A program made the translations under genes and the position numbers. Below the pieces are notes generated by a model. It saw only the letters and a program-made list of their open reading frames with translations, did not search any database and had not been told where the DNA came from. Shown here one piece after another: positions 9,130-18,597 of a stretch of 64,000 nt of DNA. The DNA comes from Clostridium sp. KNHs214 (GTDB lineage: Bacteria > Bacillota > Clostridia > Clostridiales > Clostridiaceae), in NCBI RefSeq assembly GCF_000744935.1, contig NZ_JQMW01000009.1, positions 620,001 to 684,000 of the forward strand, written 5' to 3'. Positions within the stretch are counted from its first letter, which is position 1. Each line of letters begins with the position of its first letter.

Positions 9130-9609
9130 ATGAAACAAAAAGAGAAAGAAAACGGTACTGGTAAAGGAAAAAAAATTATTATTATTATTTTATTCTTAAT
9201 AGTTGCAGGGGGGTTTGCTTTTGGAGGGTATTATTTTGCCAACAAGAAGGCCTCTGAATCTATGGCAGTGAATACTGGAGTATCAAAAAGGGCTCCCTTG
9301 GTTGAAGAAAGTTTCTTACAACTAGGAGAATTTACAGTGAATTTAGCAGATGAAAATTCAAAAAATTATATAAAGTTAAATATTTATATATCTTTTCCTA
9401 AGAAAAATAAAAAATTAGCTAAAGAAATTGAAGAAAGAAAGTCTACTTTAAGAGATGCAGTTAACTTAGAACTTATGAGTAAAAAAAGTACTGAATTGGA
9501 TGTTAAAGGGGTAGAAAAATTAAAAAAAGATCTTTTAGATAAAATTAATTCTAAGTTGTATAAGGGCGAGATAATGAATGTTAACTTTGACAACATAATA
9601 ATTCAGTAA
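9130..9609 (+). CDS. fliL: Flagellar basal-body protein FliL
   Basis: FliL is a single-pass protein around the stator-rotor interface. ATG 9130 follows GGAGA at about 11 nt and lies just past the motB stop; the longer frame from 9100 lies inside motB and is less likely. A Lys-rich N-terminus leads into a hydrophobic helix (IIIIILFLIVAGGFAFGGYY), then a periplasm-facing domain with LGEFTVNLADENSKNYIKLN, the FliL core. Confidence 0.92.
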   Translation: MKQKEKENGTGKGKKIIIIILFLIVAGGFAFGGYYFANKKASESMAVNTGVSKRAPLVEESFLQLGEFTVNLADENSKNYIKLNIYISFPKKNKKLAKEIEERKSTLRDAVNLELMSKKSTELDVKGVEKLKKDLLDKINSKLYKGEIMNVNFDNIIIQ

Positions 9610-9621
9610 GGAAGAGTCAAG

Positions 9622-9966
9622 ATGGACAAAGAATTTTTTATGATGATAATAAAACTTATATGTTTTTTTCCTTTTATACTTTTAAGCATATATTTAGTTT
9701 TAAAATATGGTGGAAGTAAAATTGGAAATATGCAAAATGGCAAATACATAAAAATTTTTGAAAGAGTTCAGCTATCTAAAGATAACAGTATTTTGGTGGT
9801 GAAAATTGGACAAAAGGGATACGTTATTTCTAATAGTAATAAAGGGGTAGAAATACTAATGCCTATCTCAGAAGAAGAACTTTTAGATATTGAGAAAGGC
9901 AGAAACATACCTCAATATAAGGACTTAAAAGAATTTTACGGAAGATTTAAGAAGAGGAAAGAATGA
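9622..9966 (+). CDS. fliO: Flagellar biosynthetic protein FliO (FliZ-type)
   Basis: The protein has 114 residues: one N-terminal membrane helix (about residues 6-28) and a small cytoplasmic domain containing IKIFERVQLSKDNSILVVKIGQ-type strands typical of FliO. FliO helps FliP assemble into the export gate. The name follows from topology and from its position directly before fliP (2-nt gap). FliO sequences are poorly conserved, so the call is partly positional. Confidence 0.8.
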   Translation: MDKEFFMMIIKLICFFPFILLSIYLVLKYGGSKIGNMQNGKYIKIFERVQLSKDNSILVVKIGQKGYVISNSNKGVEILMPISEEELLDIEKGRNIPQYKDLKEFYGRFKKRKE

Positions 9967-9967
9967 T

Positions 9968-10744
9968 ATGAAAAAAAATACTAAAATTGTCACATTTATA
10001 ATTTTGTTTATAACATGCTTGTGTATTTTTTCTGGGAGCAGGGCATATGCAGCATCTAATACTAATATTCCAGTGCCTAAGGTAAATTTTTCTGTAGATG
10101 GAGCTGGTACACCTAAGGAATATGTGGACAATATTAAAATACTAATAATGTTTACAATTCTTACATTACTACCTTCCTTTATAATAATGATGACTAGTTT
10201 TGTAAGAATAGTAGTGGTTTTTTCCTTCTTAAAGAGTGCTTTAGGAGCTCAACAATCTATACCTAGCCAAGTTATTATAGGATTGGCATTGTTTTTAACT
10301 GTATTTATAATGGCACCTACTGTAGGAAAAATAAATTCAGAAGCTATACAGCCCTATCTAAAGGGCAGTATTACCCAGCAGGAAGCTATAGACAAAGGAA
10401 CCAAGCCTTTAAAGGACTTTATGTTAAAGCAGACTAGAAAAAAGGATTTGCAATTATTTAAAGAAACAGCAAAAATTGATGCTAAAGTGGAACTTAAAGA
10501 TTTACCTTTACATGCAATAATACCTGCTTTTACTATAAGTGAGTTAAAGAGGGCCTTTGAAATAGGTTTTTTATTGTACATACCATTTTTAATAATAGAT
10601 TTAGTAGTGGCAAGTATACTTATGTCCATGGGAATGTTTATGTTGCCGCCGGTTATGATATCAATGCCTTTTAAATTATTACTTTTTGTAATGGTGGATG
10701 GATGGTATCTAATTGTAAAATCCTTAATATTAAGTTTTAGATGA
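9968..10744 (+). CDS. fliP: Flagellar export gate protein FliP
   Basis: FliP is the main subunit of the FliPQR export pore. A signal-like N-terminus is followed by the motifs IIMMTSFVRIVVVFSFLKSA and IPSQVIIGLALFLTVFIMAP, then C-terminal helices with IDLVVASILMSMGMFMLPP. Together these are diagnostic of FliP/SctR. At 258 residues it is full length. It lies between fliO and fliQ. Confidence 0.97.
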   Translation: MKKNTKIVTFIILFITCLCIFSGSRAYAASNTNIPVPKVNFSVDGAGTPKEYVDNIKILIMFTILTLLPSFIIMMTSFVRIVVVFSFLKSALGAQQSIPSQVIIGLALFLTVFIMAPTVGKINSEAIQPYLKGSITQQEAIDKGTKPLKDFMLKQTRKKDLQLFKETAKIDAKVELKDLPLHAIIPAFTISELKRAFEIGFLLYIPFLIIDLVVASILMSMGMFMLPPVMISMPFKLLLFVMVDGWYLIVKSLILSFR

Positions 10745-10754
10745 GGTGAGTTAA

Positions 10755-11024
10755 TTGACAGAGAACATGGTTATTTCAGTTATGAAGGATGCTATTTCAA
10801 CAGCATTAACTTTATCAGCACCTATTTTAATCACAGGAATACTGGTAGGGTTATTTGTTAGTATTTTACAGGCAACTACTCAAGTACAGGAGCAAACTTT
10901 AACCTTTGTGCCTAAGCTAATTGCAGTGGCAGTGGTAGGACTTATAACAGCTCCGTGGATGATACATGTAATGAATGGATTTACTAGAAGAATTTTTGAT
11001 ATTATTGCAAATTTAATTCAGTAG
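10755..11024 (+). CDS. fliQ: Flagellar export gate protein FliQ
   Basis: An 89-residue protein with two membrane helices separated by a short polar loop, including LLVGL-like and SILQATTQVQEQTLTFVPKL motifs characteristic of FliQ/SctS. The start is TTG with GAGGTGAG upstream, 10 nt after fliP. A fliR-flhB fusion gene follows. Confidence 0.96.
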   Translation: MTENMVISVMKDAISTALTLSAPILITGILVGLFVSILQATTQVQEQTLTFVPKLIAVAVVGLITAPWMIHVMNGFTRRIFDIIANLIQ

Positions 11025-11034
11025 GTGAGGTATT

Positions 11035-12870
11035 TTGTTAAACGTAGCATATTTTACAGCATTTTTACTTATATTTCTAAGAATTATATCATTATTTATA
11101 GCATCACCTATTTTTTTCCCTAAGGGTGCACCTAAAGCTTTAAACATAGGATTCTGTGCTATATTAGCTTATGTTATTGTTCCCACAGTAAATTATTCAG
11201 CTTTAGCAGGAGTAGACAGTGGGGCAACCCTTATGTTTTACTGCTTAAATGAAATTTTAACAGGGTTAATGCTGGGATACATAGTTAGATTTTGTTTTTT
11301 TAGTATTAGTTTTGCGGGACAACTTATAGATGTTCAAATTGGTTTTGCTATGATGAATATGTTTGACCCTCAAACAGGAAGTAATGTAACAGTGCTTAGT
11401 AATTTAATGTACTGGCTTTCTGTAGTATTGTTTTTTTTAGTGGATGGTCACCACATATTAATAAGAACCATATCAGAAAGTTTTACTGTAGGAAGTTTAG
11501 GCAAACTCCTACTTACAGATGAGTCTTCCATGCTGGTTATAAAAGGGTTTATAGACTTTTTTACTATAGGATTTAAAATTGCTCTCCCTATTATACTCGT
11601 TATAATTATTACAGACTTAACCCTGGCTTTAGTAGGAAGAACAGTTCCACAGTTAAATGTTATGATACTAGGACTTCCTATAAAAATATTAGTGGGATTA
11701 ATGGCCATATCCATAGCTATACCTACTTTAATTGATTTTATAGTAAATTCTTTTGACAAAATACCATTGATAATGAGAAGAATTATAAGTATAGCTCCTG
11801 TAATTGTAATATTTAGCTCAGAGGACAAAACGGAAGAAGCTACTCCTAAAAAGAAAAAAGATGCTAGAAAAAAAGGACAAGTAGCCAAAAGTAAAGAATT
11901 AGGTTTAACATTTACGCTATTAGCATCTACTATAGTATTTGTAGCATTAGGTGATTTTATATTAAATAGCTTAAGGGAAGATATGATAGCTTTTTTAAAT
12001 AATTATATTAACATGCATGTAGATTCTAACAATTTGCAATTTATTTTACTCACTGTGCTTGTGAGAGCGGCTTTGGTTATATTACCCGTAGCAATACCTA
12101 TTGCAATAATGGGCATTATAGCCAACTTTATACAGACAGGTTTCCTTTTTACAAAAGAAACTATAAAACCAGATTTGAAAAAGTTAAACCCTCTTAATGG
12201 TTTAAAAAGAATATTTTCCATGCGAACTTTAGTGGAACTTTTTAAAGATTTAGCTATGGTTTTTGTGGTAGCCTTTGTTGGTTATAAATATTTAATGAAA
12301 AATTATGGTTATATTTTAAATTTAGGGTACTCAGGAATCAATTACATTCCACCTGCTATAAAGAAATTAGTAGTAGAAATTTTTCAAAAAGTAACTTTGG
12401 TAATGATTGCTATTTCACTTATGGACTTTATATATCAAAAGCGTCAGTACAATAAAGAGTTAAGAATGACTAAGCAGGAAATAAAAGAGGAGTTCAAGCA
12501 AGATGAAGGAGATCCCCAAATAAAAGGAAAGATTAAGCAGATGCAAAGGGAGATGGCATCTAGAAGAATGATGCAAAGTGTACCAGACGCTACGGTAATA
12601 GTCACAAATCCAACACATATATCAGTGGCTTTAAAGTATGAAGAGGGACAAAGTGCTCCAGTAGTGGTGGCTAAAGGACAAGGTGAGGTAGCTGCAAAAA
12701 TAAAAGAAATTGCAAAAGAACATGAAATACCTATTGTTGAAAATAAACCTCTAGCAAGACTTATGTATAAGGAGGTTGAGATAGATTCACAAATTCCCGT
12801 AGAAATGTATGAAGGAGTAGCAGAAGTATTAGCTATTGTATATAAACTTAAAAATAAAAAGAGAAACTAA
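11035..12870 (+). CDS. fliR-flhB: Fused flagellar export proteins FliR-FlhB
   Basis: One 611-codon reading frame encodes two normally separate export-gate proteins. Residues 1 to about 255 are FliR (multiple helices, VQIGFAMMNMFDPQTGSNVT). From about residue 263, EDKTEEATPKKKKDARKKGQ is the classical FlhB N-terminus, followed by four helices and a cytoplasmic tail. The FlhB self-cleavage motif NPTH is intact at residues 525-528. The sequence is continuous, with no frameshift or internal stop at the junction. Fusions of this kind are known in Clostridium. The start is TTG with GTAGGTGAGG. Confidence 0.96.
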   Translation: MLNVAYFTAFLLIFLRIISLFIASPIFFPKGAPKALNIGFCAILAYVIVPTVNYSALAGVDSGATLMFYCLNEILTGLMLGYIVRFCFFSISFAGQLIDVQIGFAMMNMFDPQTGSNVTVLSNLMYWLSVVLFFLVDGHHILIRTISESFTVGSLGKLLLTDESSMLVIKGFIDFFTIGFKIALPIILVIIITDLTLALVGRTVPQLNVMILGLPIKILVGLMAISIAIPTLIDFIVNSFDKIPLIMRRIISIAPVIVIFSSEDKTEEATPKKKKDARKKGQVAKSKELGLTFTLLASTIVFVALGDFILNSLREDMIAFLNNYINMHVDSNNLQFILLTVLVRAALVILPVAIPIAIMGIIANFIQTGFLFTKETIKPDLKKLNPLNGLKRIFSMRTLVELFKDLAMVFVVAFVGYKYLMKNYGYILNLGYSGINYIPPAIKKLVVEIFQKVTLVMIAISLMDFIYQKRQYNKELRMTKQEIKEEFKQDEGDPQIKGKIKQMQREMASRRMMQSVPDATVIVTNPTHISVALKYEEGQSAPVVVAKGQGEVAAKIKEIAKEHEIPIVENKPLARLMYKEVEIDSQIPVEMYEGVAEVLAIVYKLKNKKRN

Positions 12871-13014
12871 TTTCTAATCATTAATCTTCAAAATACTAAA
12901 TTACAATTTAGAACACTAATAAGACTAGTTTCAAGTCTAAAAACTTATAATAGAGTATTGACATTAAAAATCGGTAATAAGATACGGGAATTGACGACTA
13001 GAGATTAGAAATTA
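12868..13014. repeat. Spacer bounded by a 12-bp inverted repeat between fliR-flhB and flhA
   Basis: The 163-nt gap between fliR-flhB and flhA is flanked by a perfect 12-bp inverted pair: TAATTTCTAATC at 12868-12879 and GATTAGAAATTA at 13003-13014. The left copy overlaps the fliR-flhB stop codon and the right copy ends just before the flhA ribosome-binding site. No coding frame is seen inside. It may be a small MITE-like insertion or a long-range RNA stem. Confidence 0.5.
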
Positions 13015-13033
13015 AAAGAAAGGGTGTAGCGTT

Positions 13034-15103
13034 TTGGAGCAACGAAGATTATTAAATGGTAATTTAAAAAAGAACATAGATGTAATCGTAGCATTTGGAG
13101 TAATGGCTATAGTTCTTATGATGATAATACCTTTGCCTACTTGGGTTTTGGATATACTTATAGCTATTAATATAACTATTGCTTCAGTAATAATACTCTT
13201 AACCATGTTTACCACAGAAGTGCTTCAATTTTCATCTTTTCCAACATTGCTTCTTGTGACAACTTTATTTAGGCTAGGACTTAATATATCTTCTACAAGG
13301 TTAATACTTAGCCAGCATGATGCAGGTAAGATAATAGAAGCTTTTGGAAGTTTCGTGGCAGGAAATAACTACATAGTAGGAGTAACTATATTTTTAATAC
13401 TTATAATAATTCAATTTGTAGTAATTACCAATGGTGCTGGAAGAGTATCTGAAGTATCAGCTAGATTTACTTTGGATGCTATGCCAGGAAAGCAGATGAG
13501 TGTAGATGCGGACTTAAATGCAGGTTTAATTACAGAGGCACAGGCAAAAGAAAGAAGAAAAAAGCTTCAGATGGAAGCAGATTTCTATGGAGCTATGGAT
13601 GGTGCTTCTAAATTTGTAAAAGGAGATGCTATAGCAGGTATAGTTATTACATTAATAAATATAATAGTTGGAATAATAATAGGTGTTTTGGTAGAAAAGA
13701 TGCCTGCTGGTGAGGCTGCCAAAACTTATGTTAGGTTAACTGTTGGAGATGGTCTTGTAAGCCAAATTCCATCTATTTTAATATCTACTGCTTCTGGTAT
13801 ATTGGTAACTAGGTCAGCTAGCGATACAAGCTTTGGTTCACTGGTTACATCCCAGCTTACTAAATTTCCTAAAGTACTTGGTATAGCGTCTGCTGTAATG
13901 TTGTTTTTAGCTTTTGTACCAGGAATGCCTTGGTTACCTTTCTTAATTTTATCCTTATGTTTAGCAGCTGGTGCATATTTCCTTTATAAAGATGAAAAAG
14001 AAAAGATAGTGCAACAAATAGAAACTGAACAGCAGGAAATTATAGAAACTGAAAATAGAGAACCAGAAAATGTATCTACACTAATACAAGTGGAGCCTAT
14101 GGAGATAGAAATAGGATATGGACTTATTCCTTTAGCAGATGAGGCATCAGGAGGAGACTTACTTCAAAGAATAGCTTCCGTGCGAAGGCAATGTGCCATA
14201 GAAATGGGAATAGTGGTACAACCTATAAGAATAAGGGATAATCTTCAGCTAAATACAGATGAGTACACCGTTAAAATAAGAGGTACGGTGATAGCAAAGG
14301 GTGAAGTAATGCCTAGTATGTTACTATGTATGGATCCTACCAGTGAAAATATAGATTTGCCAGGCATAAGAACTGTAGAACCTACCTTTGGACTTCCAGC
14401 AGTTTGGATAAATAAAGATCAAAAGGAAGATGCAGAGATAAATGGATTTACAGTGGTAGATCCTACTACAGTGATGGTTACACACTTAACAGAAACTATA
14501 AAAATTCATGCTTATGAGCTTTTAGGAAGACAAGAAACTAAAATGATAGTAGATTCACTAAAAGAAAAATATAATGCGGTGGTAGAAGAATTAATACCAG
14601 ATTTGATGACATTAGGTGAGGTTCAAAAAGTTCTTCAAAATTTACTTAGAGAAAAAGTTACTATAAGGGATATGGTAACTATACTAGAAACCTTAGCGGA
14701 TTATTCTATTAATACTAAGGATATAGAACTTTTAACAGAGTATGTGAGAATGGCTTTGGGCAGAAGTATATGTAATCCTTTATTAGATGAAAATAGAGCT
14801 ATAATTGTAGCTACATTGAATCCAGAAATAGAAGATTTAATAGGAAATAGCATACAAAAATCAGTTCAGGGTTCTTTCCCGGCAGTGGAACCTGAAATTA
14901 CTCAGAGAATATTTAATTCTATGAAGAATATTTTAGATAATGTTTATTTTAATGATAATCAACCAGTATTTTTAGTATCTCCTAAAATTAGACCAGCATT
15001 TAGAAGACTTACAGAATTGGTTTTCCCAAGCATAATTATTTTATCTTTAAATGAAATACCTAATGATGTGGAGATTAGAACAGAAGGAGTAGTGACCTTA
15101 TAA
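13034..15103 (+). CDS. flhA: Flagellar export protein FlhA
   Basis: FlhA is the large export-gate protein that docks chaperone-substrate complexes. At 689 residues it is full length: about eight membrane helices in residues 15-320 and a soluble C-terminal domain. The FHIPEP family signature region lies around residues 137-165 (RVSEVSARFTLDAMPGKQMS). The start is TTG after AAAGAAAGGGTG. The flhF start codon overlaps the flhA stop by one base. Confidence 0.97.
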   Translation: MEQRRLLNGNLKKNIDVIVAFGVMAIVLMMIIPLPTWVLDILIAINITIASVIILLTMFTTEVLQFSSFPTLLLVTTLFRLGLNISSTRLILSQHDAGKIIEAFGSFVAGNNYIVGVTIFLILIIIQFVVITNGAGRVSEVSARFTLDAMPGKQMSVDADLNAGLITEAQAKERRKKLQMEADFYGAMDGASKFVKGDAIAGIVITLINIIVGIIIGVLVEKMPAGEAAKTYVRLTVGDGLVSQIPSILISTASGILVTRSASDTSFGSLVTSQLTKFPKVLGIASAVMLFLAFVPGMPWLPFLILSLCLAAGAYFLYKDEKEKIVQQIETEQQEIIETENREPENVSTLIQVEPMEIEIGYGLIPLADEASGGDLLQRIASVRRQCAIEMGIVVQPIRIRDNLQLNTDEYTVKIRGTVIAKGEVMPSMLLCMDPTSENIDLPGIRTVEPTFGLPAVWINKDQKEDAEINGFTVVDPTTVMVTHLTETIKIHAYELLGRQETKMIVDSLKEKYNAVVEELIPDLMTLGEVQKVLQNLLREKVTIRDMVTILETLADYSINTKDIELLTEYVRMALGRSICNPLLDENRAIIVATLNPEIEDLIGNSIQKSVQGSFPAVEPEITQRIFNSMKNILDNVYFNDNQPVFLVSPKIRPAFRRLTELVFPSIIILSLNEIPNDVEIRTEGVVTL

Positions 15104-16287
15104 TGAAAGTAAAAAAGTTCATTGTAAAAGATATGAATGAGGCAGTTTCAAAAATACGATATGAATTAGGTGACGGGGCAGTAATAATAAACCAAGCTAA
15201 GGTGAGACAGCCGGGTATAAGGGGCTTTTTTTCTAAAAAGTTGATTCAGGTTACTGCAGCTATAGAAAGTGAAAAAGAAAAAAAAAATTTAGCTTCAAAT
15301 GATGATGCTTTGATAAACAGCTTGGAAGCTATAAAAAAAGCAGTTAATGATGCTAATATGGAAGATAAAAAAGATTATATGGAAAAAAAGGAATTTCCAA
15401 TGAAACAATTTGCCACATACGGAAAAAAAGAAACTGCAAAAGAACAGTTAGAAACTAAGAAACTTTTAGATGAAATGGGTCAAATGAAGAGTTTATTAAA
15501 TAGCTTGGTAAGTAACGGTAAAAATAAAGATGAAGTAAATCCACTATATGAAAAACTAAATAATTTGGATTTAGAACCAGCACTTATAGAGAATATAATA
15601 GAAAAGGTTAACAGTATGGAAGAAGAGTTATCACTAGAGGAAAAACTTAAACAAGTTTTAGAAAAAAGCATTAAAATTTCTCAAGTAGATATGAAGGGAC
15701 CAGTGGTTTTTATTGGACCTACAGGAGTAGGGAAAACTACTACTATAGCTAAGTTAGCAGGAAGACTTTCCCTAGTTGAAAATAAGAAAGTAGGATTAAT
15801 AACTGTAGATACTTATAGAATTGGAGCAGTAGAACAGCTTAAAACTTATGCTGAAATTATGGATATACCTTTTAAAGTAGTTTTTGATATAAATGACATG
15901 GAAGAAACAGTGAATTCCATGAAAGACTGTGATGTTATACTAATAGATACCACTGGAAGAAGTAGTAAAAATTCTATGCAAATTTCTCAGCTTAGAGCGT
16001 TTGTTGATAAGGTAAATACGGAAAATATAAATTTAGTTATAAGCGCTACAACTAAGAATAAAGATATATCTACTATAGTAGAGGGATATAAAAAATTGAA
16101 TTTTAATCATCTTATAATAACTAAATTAGATGAGACTATTTCATATGGTTCTATTTTAAATATAATTTATCATGGAAACAAAGATATAAGTTTTGTGACT
16201 ACAGGTCAAAATGTACCAGATGACATAAAAAAATTAGATTCGTCTTCTATATGTAGACTAGTATTAGGAGAGGATATTGTATGTTAG
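15103..16287 (+). CDS. flhF: Flagellar SRP-like GTPase FlhF
   Basis: FlhF is an SRP-family GTPase that helps set flagellar number and position. The N-terminal region is charged and variable. The NG domain starts near residue 190, with the P-loop GPTGVGKTTT at about 205-214, then VDTYRIGAVEQLKTYA and DTTGRSSKN, all SRP-GTPase motifs. At 394 residues the size is normal. It overlaps fleN by 7 nt, and the two proteins usually act together. Confidence 0.96.
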   Translation: MKVKKFIVKDMNEAVSKIRYELGDGAVIINQAKVRQPGIRGFFSKKLIQVTAAIESEKEKKNLASNDDALINSLEAIKKAVNDANMEDKKDYMEKKEFPMKQFATYGKKETAKEQLETKKLLDEMGQMKSLLNSLVSNGKNKDEVNPLYEKLNNLDLEPALIENIIEKVNSMEEELSLEEKLKQVLEKSIKISQVDMKGPVVFIGPTGVGKTTTIAKLAGRLSLVENKKVGLITVDTYRIGAVEQLKTYAEIMDIPFKVVFDINDMEETVNSMKDCDVILIDTTGRSSKNSMQISQLRAFVDKVNTENINLVISATTKNKDISTIVEGYKKLNFNHLIITKLDETISYGSILNIIYHGNKDISFVTTGQNVPDDIKKLDSSSICRLVLGEDIVC

Positions 16288-17150
16288 ACCAAGCTGAGAG
16301 ACTGAGACAAATGGCATTAAGTAAAAATAGAGAAAAAGACATTCCTAAGGAGAAAACTAGAATAATAACCATAACTTCTGGAAAAGGTGGAGTGGGTAAA
16401 AGCAATATAGTAGTGAATTTATCTATAGCTCTTCAAAAAATGGGCAAAAAAGTACTTATTTTGGATGCTGACATAGGAATGGGAAATGATGATATATTAA
16501 TGGGTTTTTTACCTAAGTATACAGTGTTTGATACTATATTTAACGATATGGAAATAGAAGATATTTTAATAGAAGGATCTTATGGAGTAAAGCTTCTTCC
16601 GGGAGGAACTGGAATATCTAAAGTAGAGGAACTTACAAATTATCAAAGAGAAAAATTATTAACAAAAATAAGTTCATTAAATGGATTTGATTACATACTT
16701 ATGGACACTGGAGCAGGTATTAATAGAACTGTTTTGGGATTTGTAGCAGTGTGCGAGGAACTTATAGTGATAACTACTCCTGAACCTACAGCATTAACGG
16801 ATGCCTATAGTTTAATGAAAGCTATAGCTAAATTTCAATTAAAACCTAAAGGAAAGATTATAGTAAATAGAGTTATAAAGGAAAAAGAAGGGGAAATAAC
16901 CTTTAAAAAATTTGACAATGCTGTAAAAAAATTTTTGGATATAAATGTGGAGTATCTTGGAAAGGTTTCGGAGGACAGGGCTTTAATTCAATCCGTAAGG
17001 GAGCAAAAACCTTTTATAATTAATTATCCAGATAGTGAAGTCAGCAAAGATATAAAAAATATAGCATACAGATTAACTGGAGAAGCAAATAAATCTAATT
17101 CTATGGGTATTCAAGGATTATTTAAGAAGATTTTTAATATTTTTTCTTAA
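16281..17150 (+). CDS. fleN: MinD/ParA-like flagellar number regulator FleN/FlhG
   Basis: A deviant Walker A motif GKGGVGKSN lies near residues 34-42, with DADIGMGND and YILMDTGAGIN following; these are MinD-family ATPase signatures. The C-terminal part may carry a membrane-targeting helix (GIQGLFKKIFNIFS). FlhG/FleN stimulates FlhF GTPase and limits flagellar number. Overlap with flhF and the 17-nt gap to the PilZ gene support one operon. Confidence 0.94.
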   Translation: MLDQAERLRQMALSKNREKDIPKEKTRIITITSGKGGVGKSNIVVNLSIALQKMGKKVLILDADIGMGNDDILMGFLPKYTVFDTIFNDMEIEDILIEGSYGVKLLPGGTGISKVEELTNYQREKLLTKISSLNGFDYILMDTGAGINRTVLGFVAVCEELIVITTPEPTALTDAYSLMKAIAKFQLKPKGKIIVNRVIKEKEGEITFKKFDNAVKKFLDINVEYLGKVSEDRALIQSVREQKPFIINYPDSEVSKDIKNIAYRLTGEANKSNSMGIQGLFKKIFNIFS

Positions 17151-17167
17151 AGTAGGGAGGCTGGCAA

Positions 17168-17833
17168 ATGAGGAAACTAGAGATTAAGCTAAATAACAAA
17201 ATTAAAATAAAAAGTAAAGATGGCGAGTACTCTAGTAATGTGCAAGATGTAAGTAATGAGTGTATTTCTATAAGTATTCCTGTAAGGCAAGGTTCGTATT
17301 TATTTTTAAGAGAAGATGATTTAGTGGAGGCAGTTTACTATGATCATAGGGAATTGTACCATTTTAAAAGTAAGGTTTTAAGAAGAGAAGTTGGAAAGAT
17401 ACCTGTTATAGTTATAGAAAAGCCCTTGCACTATAAAAAAATTCAAAGAAGAAATTATGTAAGAATAGATCATGTATTAGAGGCTTATTATACTTTATTA
17501 GAAAAAGGAACTAAAAATAGTGATTTGGAAATATTTTTTAGAAATAATAGAAATAAATTACAAAAAGCAATTATAGCTGATTTAAGTGGGGGAGGCTGCA
17601 GATTAAAAGTAGAAAAAAAATTAGAGTACGGCAATAAGATATTTTTAAGGATTCCTATATATAGTGAGGAAATGAATTTAATTTGTAAAGTGGTTAGAGA
17701 AGATGAAAAGGAAAATAATTTATATATATATGGAGTTTCTTTTTCTTCTATTCAGGAATCTTCCAGGGAAAAATTAATAAAATATGTTTTCGAAATAATA
17801 AGACAGCAGAGGAAAAGAGCATTGAAAAGATAA
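17168..17833 (+). CDS. PilZ-domain c-di-GMP receptor (YcgR-like flagellar brake)
   Basis: The 221-residue protein has an N-terminal YcgR-type beta domain (residues 1-90) and a C-terminal PilZ domain. The two PilZ binding motifs are visible: RNYVR within QRRNYVRID (about residue 98) and DLSGGGCRL (about residue 140). In Bacillus and Proteobacteria such proteins act as c-di-GMP-dependent motor brakes, sometimes through MotA. Its location between fleN and fliA supports motility control by c-di-GMP; this is inference. Confidence 0.88.
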   Translation: MRKLEIKLNNKIKIKSKDGEYSSNVQDVSNECISISIPVRQGSYLFLREDDLVEAVYYDHRELYHFKSKVLRREVGKIPVIVIEKPLHYKKIQRRNYVRIDHVLEAYYTLLEKGTKNSDLEIFFRNNRNKLQKAIIADLSGGGCRLKVEKKLEYGNKIFLRIPIYSEEMNLICKVVREDEKENNLYIYGVSFSSIQESSREKLIKYVFEIIRQQRKRALKR

Positions 17834-17847
17834 AGGAGGACAATGAA

Positions 17848-18570
17848 ATGGCTATAGCCACTAATAATAGAGAAGAAATAATAAAAAAATATATTCCTCT
17901 AGTGAAATACATAGCTTCGAGGGTTATAATTGGAAAAACTAAGTATATAGAATATGAAGACTTAGTGAGTTATGGTCTGTTAGGTCTTATGGATGCTATG
18001 AAAAAATTTGATGAAACCAAAGGAATGAAATTTTCCACTTATGCATCTATTAGGATAAGAGGTTCAATGATTGATGAAATAAGAAGGAACAGTCCTATAT
18101 CTAAAGGTGCTATGGACAAGCTAAATAGATATAATCTAGCAGTGGAAAAATTGCAAAATGATTATTGTAGGGAACCTAGTAAAGAAGAAATAGGTAAAGA
18201 ACTTAATTTATCTTTAAAAGAACTAGGAGAAATAGAAAATTATATAAACTACATATCATTGGTGTCTTTAGAGGAACTTATATTTTCAAAAGAGGATGAA
18301 ATTCCTCTAAAAAATGCTATAGAAGATGAAAATAGCCCAAATCCAATAGAGAGTTTTGAAAAAAAAGAACAAATACAGTATTTAACGAAAGCTATAACAA
18401 TGCTGGGGGAAAAAGATAAGACTATTATATCCCTGTACTACTATGAAAGACTTACATTGAAACAAATAGGAGAGATTTTGGGAGTTTCAGAATCTAGAGT
18501 TTGTCAGTTACATAGCAGAGCAATTTTAAACATAAGAAATATGTTAAAAAAACTTAAGTACTGTATTTAA
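17848..18570 (+). CDS. fliA: Flagellar sigma factor FliA/SigD (sigma-28)
   Basis: A 240-residue sigma factor. Region 2 shows YEDLVSYGLLGLMDAMKKFD and FSTYASIRIRGSMIDEIRR, the class III signature. Region 4 contains LTLKQIGEILGVSESRVCQL, a helix-turn-helix that reads flagellar late promoters. It is the last regulator of the fli operon, with GGAGG before the start. No anti-sigma factor (flgM) is seen in the window. Confidence 0.96.
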   Translation: MAIATNNREEIIKKYIPLVKYIASRVIIGKTKYIEYEDLVSYGLLGLMDAMKKFDETKGMKFSTYASIRIRGSMIDEIRRNSPISKGAMDKLNRYNLAVEKLQNDYCREPSKEEIGKELNLSLKELGEIENYINYISLVSLEELIFSKEDEIPLKNAIEDENSPNPIESFEKKEQIQYLTKAITMLGEKDKTIISLYYYERLTLKQIGEILGVSESRVCQLHSRAILNIRNMLKKLKYCI

Positions 18571-18597
18571 ACATTTATTTTTAATAAGGCACATTCA

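Noticed and set aside
12958-12985. A promoter for flhA (TTGACA followed by TAAGAT)
   Set aside because: The spacing is only 14 bp and the -10 box is weak, so the signal was not strong enough to list.
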